Part shown: positions 1 through 4,277 of the stretch, one piece after another | Numbering within the stretch: position 1 is the stretch's first letter | How the letters are laid out: each line of letters starts with the position of its first letter | Source: REEB509 sp049314555 | GTDB taxonomy: Bacteria; Pseudomonadota; Alphaproteobacteria; Caulobacterales; Aquidulcibacteraceae | DNA length: 5,824 nt | Direction: 5' to 3' | NCBI GenBank assembly: GCA_049314555.1 | Contig: JBMOEW010000075.1 | Span: forward strand, 1 to 5,824 | Notes under the pieces: model-generated | What the model was told of the DNA's origin: nothing | Database searches by the model: none | Seen by the model: only the letters and a program-made list of their open reading frames with translations | Translations under genes and position numbers: made by a program

Positions 1-8
1 CTTGTAAA

Positions 9-43
9 GTTCCATTTTGGAACAATCTGCGCTGGGGGCGTTT
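9..43 (+). promoter_or_regulatory. Possible EcfG-type (general stress) promoter overlapping a palindrome
   Basis: Seen: GGAAC at 19-23, then 16 bases, then GTT at 40-42 preceded by C at 39. Also a perfect 6-bp inverted repeat GTTCCA-TTT-TGGAAC at 9-23 whose right arm contains the GGAAC. Known: EcfG/SigT/RpoE2 promoters of Alphaproteobacteria have GGAAC about 16-19 bases before a GTT or TT. Inferred: transcription would start near base 50, just upstream of the ribosome binding site at 63-68, so the position fits. The palindrome could instead be a repressor site. Only motif matching supports this; chance occurrence is possible. Confidence 0.4.
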
Positions 44-62
44 TGGGGCGTGCCGACGATCC

Positions 63-68
63 AGGAGA
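63..68 (+). promoter_or_regulatory. Strong ribosome binding site of the leader ORF
   Basis: AGGAGA lies 6 bases before an ATG at 75. It is the best Shine-Dalgarno sequence in the first 130 bases. The Zur start at 133 is preceded only by a weak CTGGG, so ribosomes entering the transcript probably load here. Confidence 0.55.
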
Positions 69-74
69 CAGACG

Positions 75-143
75 ATGCGATTTGATCAATGGGACAGCTT
101 TGCGGGCCATCCAAAGCCTGCAATGATCTGGGATGGCTCATGA
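75..143 (+). CDS. Possible 22-codon leader peptide overlapping the Zur start
   Basis: An ATG with a well-spaced AGGAGA opens a 22-codon frame that begins MRFDQWDSFAG and stops with TGA at 141-143. It overlaps the first 11 bases of the regulator gene in another frame (the regulator is at +1 relative to it). Two Trp codons and no recognisable domain are visible. It may be a translational-coupling leader that delivers ribosomes to the poorly preceded ATG at 133. It could also mark an ancestral longer N-terminus lost by a frameshift, or be chance. The peptide itself resembles nothing I know. Confidence 0.35.
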   Translation: MRFDQWDSFAGHPKPAMIWDGS

Positions 144-594
144 TCACACACATATCGACATTGGCTCTGCCCTTGCGGCTGCCACGACGCATTGTTCTGA
201 GGTCGGCGAAACACTCACGCCCCTGCGGCGACGGGTTTTGGAGCTTTTGCTGGCACGGAGAGGGCCCGCTAAAGCCTACGATCTCCTTGCCGACATGGGT
301 GACGCTAGTGGCCCAGCAAAGCCGCCTTCGGTTTATCGAGCGCTAGAGTTTTTGGTCCGTCTTGGGTTGGCCCATCGTCTGGAAAGCGTGAATGCATTTG
401 TTGCCTGCGATATTGGGTCTTGTGCGCGGGCCAAGATTTTCCTGATTTGCGACCAATGTGGCCAGGTGACCGAAGTTGACGCTGGGCATGCTCAGCTGGA
501 CATCGAAGAGGCCGCTTTGCGAGATCAGTTTGCGATCAAGCGTGCAGTGCTTGAGGCTAGCGGTCTTTGCCATGCCTGCAGGAGTGCTGCGTGA
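133..594 (+). CDS. zur: Fur-family metalloregulator, Zur type
   Basis: A 153-residue DNA-binding repressor, probably a zinc-sensing Zur that shuts off zinc-uptake genes when zinc is plentiful. Residues 28-80 form the winged helix (LTPLRRRVLELL, then the recognition segment KPPSVYRALEFL at 63-74). Residues about 85-150 form the dimerisation and metal domain. Two structural-zinc CxxC pairs are present, C106/C109 and C146/C149. The sequence around VYRALEFL...NAFVAC fits Zur better than Fur or PerR. Of the sensing-site ligands known from E. coli Zur (His77, Cys88, His96, Glu111), H81, C92 and E114 align. The second His is missing: R99 stands there, with C97 nearby. The N-terminus is His-rich (H3, H5, H7). 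An in-frame stop at 124-126 excludes any start upstream of 127, so ATG 133 is chosen despite a weak ribosome site. No zinc transporter is visible nearby. The regulator is co-oriented with, and overlaps, the thioesterase gene. Confidence 0.85.
   Translation: MAHDHTHIDIGSALAAATTHCSEVGETLTPLRRRVLELLLARRGPAKAYDLLADMGDASGPAKPPSVYRALEFLVRLGLAHRLESVNAFVACDIGSCARAKIFLICDQCGQVTEVDAGHAQLDIEEAALRDQFAIKRAVLEASGLCHACRSAA
580..584 (+). promoter_or_regulatory. Ribosome binding site that fixes the GTG start of the thioesterase
   Basis: AGGAG lies inside the last codons of the regulator gene, 6 bases before GTG 591. The GTG shares bases with the regulator's TGA stop (GTGA, 591-594). Position and strength make GTG 591 a better start than the in-frame ATG at 567. 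Confidence 0.7.
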
Positions 595-1547
595 CTGGGA
601 ACACCACAACGGACGGCTCGATTGCGCTCTACGCTGGTTCTGCGAACACGTGGGAATGCGATGAGATGGGCCATCTGAATGTGCGCTTCTATGTGCGGCG
701 CGCGATGGAGGGGCTTGGCCTATTGGCGCTGCGTCTGGGCATGGGGGGCATATTTCGAACAGATGCCCGTGCGACGCTCACTCCAATTGATCAACACATT
801 CGCTTTTTGAAGGAAGTCCGGGCCGGTGCACCGCTGACGATGGTTGGCGGGGTTTTGGAGTGGTCTGTCGATGGCGGTGTCATTTACCAGGAACTGCGCC
901 ATGGCGATGGCACGCCGGCGGCAAGTTTTCGCACGGTCGTGGCGCATGCTTCGCCCAAATCGCTGATGCCCTTTCCCTGGCCGAAACGGATGCATGCGGA
1001 CCTAGAGGCGCTGAAATGCGCTTTGCCAGCCCATGGCGCGGCGCGATCGATTGACCTCAGCGTCGTTCCTGCAATCGCCACTCTGTCTCGGGCGGACAGT
1101 CTTGGGATCCAGCAGGTGGGTGCGGGCATTGTTGCGCCTGAAGACTGCGACGGCGCAGGCCGGATGCGGCCTGAACTCGTCATCGGCCGGGTTTCTGACG
1201 CTGTGCCCAATTTGCTTTCTGGGTGGAGAACCGCAGTTGGCAAGGCGGCTGCCCATGCAGACGGGCAACCGCTCGCGGCGGGGGCCGCCGTTCTTGAATA
1301 TCGTCTGGCCTACCGGCGCTGGCCCAAGATCGGCGACGGTGTTGTCGTTGGGTCAGGGGTGATCGACGTGCAGGCCAAAACCCACCGCCTTGGGCATTGG
1401 CTGCTCGATCCATTATCAGGCGAAGCTTGGGCAACCTGTGAAGCCGTTGCGGTGGTATTTGACCTAAAGGCTCGCAAAGCCATCGCCCCGGCGGCGGCGC
1501 AGCGCAAGGCCCTTGAGGCTCTGATTGTCCCTGGCCTGACGATCTAA
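591..1547 (+). CDS. Double-hotdog acyl-CoA thioesterase family protein
   Basis: A 318-residue cytoplasmic protein built from two hotdog (4HBT-like) halves, probably hydrolysing an acyl-CoA thioester. The substrate cannot be read from the sequence. The first half (about residues 12-135) carries the family motif ECDEMGHLN at 22-30, the D-x-x-G-H-x-N signature with D24, G27, H28 and N30. The second half (about 165-310) has a related segment, D187-G-A-G190-R-M-R, where His and Asn are replaced by Arg, so it is probably structural or has a diverged site. About 318 residues is twice the usual single hotdog of about 130-150. GTG 591 is chosen for its AGGAG and its four-base overlap with the regulator; the ATG at 567 would lie deeper inside that gene without a good ribosome site. 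Translational coupling to the regulator is likely. The gene ends 4 bp from the convergent hydrolase. Confidence 0.75.
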   Translation: MTGNTTTDGSIALYAGSANTWECDEMGHLNVRFYVRRAMEGLGLLALRLGMGGIFRTDARATLTPIDQHIRFLKEVRAGAPLTMVGGVLEWSVDGGVIYQELRHGDGTPAASFRTVVAHASPKSLMPFPWPKRMHADLEALKCALPAHGAARSIDLSVVPAIATLSRADSLGIQQVGAGIVAPEDCDGAGRMRPELVIGRVSDAVPNLLSGWRTAVGKAAAHADGQPLAAGAAVLEYRLAYRRWPKIGDGVVVGSGVIDVQAKTHRLGHWLLDPLSGEAWATCEAVAVVFDLKARKAIAPAAAQRKALEALIVPGLTI

Positions 1548-1551
1548 GTGA

Positions 1552-2490
1552 TCAAACAAGGTCGCGAAAGCGGTTGTTTGGCGCGGACTTTATGATTGCG
1601 GTTTCAATCACAGCACGGGCACGATCCGGGCGTTCCATAGGCAAGGCGTGGGTTGCACCCTCGACCGTTGCCACACGCACATTTGGGCGCAGGTCCGTCA
1701 TTCGATCGGCGCACGGTGGGGGGCATGTGGACCCGTGTTGCGCACGCAGGACCAGTATCGGTTCGTGGGCATTCATCAGTGCCCGCCATGGGTCATTGCG
1801 TTGGGCGGCGAAGGTAGCGGCCTCATAAGCCGGGGCGCAAGTGAGCTGAACCTTGCCATCTGGGCCTTCCGCGGTTCCATCCTCGACGTAGTCGCTCAAC
1901 ATGGCCTCGGAGAAGCTTTTGAAGATTCCCCGTCCGGTGAGGGCGCGAACTGCATCCTCTTTGCTTTCGAAAATCGAACGACGGCGGGCGGCAGCGCGGG
2001 CAATGGGGAATGAATAGCGCGACACCAGAGACATGCCCGGGGCTGCATGCAGCGCATAACGAGCCGGTGGCATAATCACCGGATCGATTAACGCTAGGCC
2101 GCGAACCAGATCTGGACGGGCACCGGCGACCAAAAGACCAACCGTTGCCCCCATCGAGTGGCCGGCAAGAGTTAAGGCTGCCCGCAGGTGGTTATCCAAA
2201 AGCTCAATGACATCGTCGCGGTGGCGATTCCAGGAGGCATAGCCAAATCGGCGGGCCGGAAGACGCGAACGGCCATGACCGCGGAGGTCGACCGCCATGA
2301 CATGAAACCGTTCGCCGAGCGGGGCGAGCATAGTTCGGTAGGTTAGGGCGTTGAATCCAGTGGCATGGAGAAAGACCAGATCGGGCGCACGGCTGGCATC
2401 TCCGAAAGCGATCCCCGCCATCGTGCCGCCCGACAGCGGGAACTCAACCCGCCGCATCGATCCTGACAAGTCTGTCATGACTTTCAACAT
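1552..2490 (-). CDS. Alpha/beta-fold hydrolase
   Basis: A 312-residue soluble hydrolase of the alpha/beta superfamily (COG0596-like), acting on an unknown ester, lactone or similar bond. Seen, numbered from ATG 2490: the oxyanion-hole segment FLHATGFN (40-47), the strand and turn VDLRGHGRS (67-75), the nucleophile elbow GHSMG (110-114) with Ser112, and the late His in GATHALP (His281). The usual late Asp after strand 7 is not obvious: the stretch reads LRAQHGSTC. Asp136, in LIDPV at the end of strand 6, could act as the acid, as in some families of the fold. Start choice is uncertain. ATG 2490, 2478 and 2457 are in frame and none has a strong ribosome site; 2457 has an AGGA 3-4 bases away and gives a typical N-terminus. 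TTG 2514 is possible but weak. The gene follows the DUF4197 gene on the same strand with a gap of about 48 bases, so co-transcription is likely. Confidence 0.85.
   Translation of the reverse strand: MLKVMTDLSGSMRRVEFPLSGGTMAGIAFGDASRAPDLVFLHATGFNALTYRTMLAPLGERFHVMAVDLRGHGRSRLPARRFGYASWNRHRDDVIELLDNHLRAALTLAGHSMGATVGLLVAGARPDLVRGLALIDPVIMPPARYALHAAPGMSLVSRYSFPIARAAARRRSIFESKEDAVRALTGRGIFKSFSEAMLSDYVEDGTAEGPDGKVQLTCAPAYEAATFAAQRNDPWRALMNAHEPILVLRAQHGSTCPPPCADRMTDLRPNVRVATVEGATHALPMERPDRARAVIETAIIKSAPNNRFRDLV
1553..1580. terminator. Possible bidirectional hairpin terminator at the convergent gene ends
   Basis: CAAACAA (1553-1559) pairs perfectly with TTGTTTG (1574-1580). Inside, CGC and GCG close a GAAA tetraloop (1563-1572), with a two-base bulge and a G-T pair between the two stems. 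It starts within the hydrolase stop codon (1552-1554) and lies 5 bases after the thioesterase stop. The A/T-rich arms put T residues at the 3' side on either strand. There is no separate T tract, so it is weaker than a classic intrinsic terminator. It lies mostly in the last codons of the hydrolase. Confidence 0.4.
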
Positions 2491-2538
2491 TAACGCGCCC
2501 CGGCCACGTTGCAACGGCGCAACGCTGCACCGCGACGT

Positions 2539-3246
2539 CTATCTGCCGAACACGCGCCGGAGGAGACTTGTGGTGCGGCGAACTGGGTCGCTGCGAATTG
2601 CTCGCTCCTCATCCGCGATCAGGGAAAATGCGGCATCCAATGCCCTGCTCACGGCGAAGTCGATCAGCTGGCTTCGCAAGTTCTGTGCCGAGCCGGCTAA
2701 GCCGTTGCGTTGCAGGGCGTTATTGAGGGAGGTGAATGCGCCGGCCCCTTCAAGGCTGCTTTCCATTGAGGGGCGCAGGGAGGCGATCAATTCATTTTCG
2801 GTCCGTGATCTCAGATATTGGGTTGCGGCATCGTTTGGCCCTCGCAAAATCCCCAAGGCGTCCTGCAGCGTGATGGAGCGAACTGCATTTTCAAGGAGCC
2901 GCCGTGCGGCGGGCATCGCGCGTTCGGCTCCGCGGTTCACGCGCAGTTCCAGATCGTCAAGGGGCCCAGACAGCCCGATCGGGCGAAGCGAGCGTTGAAC
3001 ACTCGCCAAACTGTTTGGGAGCGGGATGCGCACGCGGGCGTCCCCCCAAAATCCGTCTACGCGGCCGAGGCGTGCGGTCACCGTTTGCGACGCAAGGCGA
3101 AGCGCTTCTCTGAGGCCCGCACCCGCGTCAGCCTGCGTCAAGGTCGTGGCGGTCTGTGAATTCTGGGCTAATGCCGCTGTGCCCGTTAACACCAATACCA
3201 CTCCGCCTAAGCTGGCAAGCAAGCTGCGGCGCGTAGCATTTGACAT
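2539..3246 (-). CDS. DUF4197 family exported protein
   Basis: A 235-residue protein of unknown function. The N-terminus is a signal peptide: MSNATRRSLLAS, then the hydrophobic run LGGVVLVLTGTA, ending in ALA-Q as a likely cleavage site near residue 28. The paired arginines (TRRSLL) resemble a twin-arginine signal, but Sec export is equally possible; no lipobox Cys is present. The mature part matches DUF4197: GLREALRLASQTV, a VRIPLP motif, LDDLELRVNRGAERA, then a run ending in QDALGILRGPNDAATQYLR. It is predicted to be mostly helical and periplasmic, with no catalytic motif visible. Start: ATG 3246 has AAGGGAG (3253-3259) six bases upstream; an in-frame TTG at 3282 lacks one and would put charged residues before the signal. 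It is divergent from the crotonase and upstream of the hydrolase. Confidence 0.85.
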   Translation of the reverse strand: MSNATRRSLLASLGGVVLVLTGTAALAQNSQTATTLTQADAGAGLREALRLASQTVTARLGRVDGFWGDARVRIPLPNSLASVQRSLRPIGLSGPLDDLELRVNRGAERAMPAARRLLENAVRSITLQDALGILRGPNDAATQYLRSRTENELIASLRPSMESSLEGAGAFTSLNNALQRNGLAGSAQNLRSQLIDFAVSRALDAAFSLIADEERAIRSDPVRRTTSLLRRVFGR

Positions 3247-3341
3247 TGCAAGCTCCCTTTTTTTCGCAAGTCTTTGGTGCAAGCTTGCGCACCCTTATAA
3301 CCGCTGCAGCGTGAACGACATACAACGGAGGCTGACACACC
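3247..3341. promoter_or_regulatory. Divergent promoter region between the DUF4197 gene and the crotonase
   Basis: Ninety-five bases lie between the two divergent starts. A self-complementary TTATAA at 3295-3300 can serve as -10 on either strand. Rightward, TTTGGT (3273-3278) is a possible -35 with a 16-base spacer; leftward, TTGTAT (3325-3320) is a poorer one with 19 bases. A perfect 10-bp palindrome GCAAGCTTGC (3279-3288) fills the rightward spacer and would lie at the leftward start point, a typical operator position. GCAAG recurs at 3248 and 3266. GGAGG (3327-3331) serves the crotonase and AAGGGAG (3253-3259, minus) serves the DUF4197 gene. The -35 boxes are weak. Confidence 0.45.
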
Positions 3342-4184
3342 ATGACCTATAGCTGTTTTGAGGTCTTGATCGAAGGCGCTGTGGCGCATTTGCGGTTTCA
3401 TCGACCTGAGGCGATGAACACCCTCACCCGGGCCTTTTGGAGTGAGCTGCCGCTGGCGGTCCGGGATATCTCCGATAATGCCAAGGCCCGCGTGATCGTG
3501 ATCAGTTCCACGGGGCGGCACTTTACCGCCGGCATGGACCTCGACGTGTTCTTGAGCCCAAGCGCTGTTACCGGCGGGGATAGCAAAGACCCTTACGTGC
3601 GCAATGAGGCTTTTCGTCATCACGTGCATTCGCTTCAGGACACATTCAACGCCTTGGACGAAGCTCGGATTCCCATTCTGGCAGCGGTTCAAGGGGGGTG
3701 CGTTGGAGGCGGCGTTGACATGATCAGCGCCTGCGACATCCGCTATTGCACCGAAGATGCGTTCTTTGTGATCCAAGAGATCAACATTGGCATGACGGCG
3801 GACGTCGGCACGTTTCCGCGGCTGTGCAAGCTGATCCCCGAAGGTTGGGTTCGGGAGATGGCATATACCGGCCGTCGGCTATCCGCCGCTCAGGCTCAGG
3901 CCATTGGCCTGGTGAATGCGCTTTATCCAAACCACCAGGCGCTCGTGGAAGGCGTATTGGCAACGGCTCACGAAATTGCGGAAAAGAATCCGGTGGCGAT
4001 CGCTGGCAGCAAGGTGGCGATTAATTATGCCCGCGACCATTCCATTCGCGACTCGCTTGATTTCTTGGCGACGTGGCAAACCGGCATGTGGGCCCCTTCG
4101 CACATGGCCGAGGCATTCGCCGCAAAGCAAGAAAAGCGCACCGCTGCGTTTCCAGACCTGGTTCCAGTCAAGAAAAAGATGTAG
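3342..4184 (+). CDS. Crotonase family: probable delta3,5-delta2,4-dienoyl-CoA isomerase
   Basis: A 280-residue crotonase-fold enzyme. It probably moves double bonds in 3,5-dienoyl-CoA to 2,4-dienoyl-CoA, letting beta-oxidation handle fatty acids with odd-position double bonds. Seen: the CoA and oxyanion-hole segment HFTAGMDL (60-67), the second oxyanion segment GGCVGGGVD (118-126), then IQEINIG (144-150) and TADVGT (152-157). Known: rat ECH1 uses Asp176, Glu196 and Asp204. Here D126, E146 and D154 have exactly the same spacing (20 and 8), and the surrounding words are nearly those of ECH1. Typical enoyl-CoA hydratases have Glu instead at the first of these positions. The start ATG has GGAGG 10 bases upstream. 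No organelle-type targeting extension is present. Plain hydratase activity remains possible. The neighbours on both sides are on the opposite strand or separated by a gap, so it may be transcribed alone. Confidence 0.88.
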   Translation: MTYSCFEVLIEGAVAHLRFHRPEAMNTLTRAFWSELPLAVRDISDNAKARVIVISSTGRHFTAGMDLDVFLSPSAVTGGDSKDPYVRNEAFRHHVHSLQDTFNALDEARIPILAAVQGGCVGGGVDMISACDIRYCTEDAFFVIQEINIGMTADVGTFPRLCKLIPEGWVREMAYTGRRLSAAQAQAIGLVNALYPNHQALVEGVLATAHEIAEKNPVAIAGSKVAINYARDHSIRDSLDFLATWQTGMWAPSHMAEAFAAKQEKRTAAFPDLVPVKKKM

Positions 4185-4243
4185 ATTTTGGTTAATTTCA
4201 TTTAGCGTGGCTTAAGCAGTCTATTTACCCCTTTGCGGGCATA

Positions 4244-4263
4244 CACAGAAGTCATACTCTGTG
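4244..4263. repeat. Inverted repeat just before the sensor gene
   Basis: CACAGA (4244-4249) and TCTGTG (4258-4263) form perfect 6-bp arms around an 8-base loop, ending 14 bases before the sensor ATG. It lies in the 93-base gap 4185-4277, which also holds an 8-bp palindrome GCTTAAGC (4210-4217) but no clear -35/-10 pair and no T-tailed terminator for the crotonase. It could be an operator or an mRNA hairpin near the ribosome site; chance is possible. Confidence 0.3.
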
Positions 4264-4277
4264 GATGCTCGCGAAGC

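Noticed and set aside
9..23. LexA box (GTTC-N7-GAAC)
   Set aside because: The alphaproteobacterial LexA site is a direct repeat GTTC-N7-GTTC; here the second half is inverted.
567..590. ATG 567 as the thioesterase start
   Set aside because: It lies deeper in the regulator gene and lacks a good ribosome site; GTG 591 has AGGAG at six bases and a typical four-base overlap.
2351..2998. Long open frames opposite or across the hydrolase and DUF4197 genes (also 3207-3776 and 5070-5528 minus)
   Set aside because: They lie over confidently identified genes in other frames, show no domain, and are rich in Arg and Pro as expected of G+C-rich shadows.
3247..3282. TTG 3282 as the DUF4197 start
   Set aside because: It would add charged residues before the signal peptide, and ATG 3246 has AAGGGAG at an ideal distance.
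4192..4215. CtrA-like TTAA pair before the sensor gene
   Set aside because: The two TTAA words are 16 bases apart, not 7, and at the 7-base position the sequence is TAGC.
4185..4277. Intrinsic terminator after the crotonase
   Set aside because: No G+C-rich stem followed by a T tract is visible; the inverted repeat at 4244-4263 has no T run after it.
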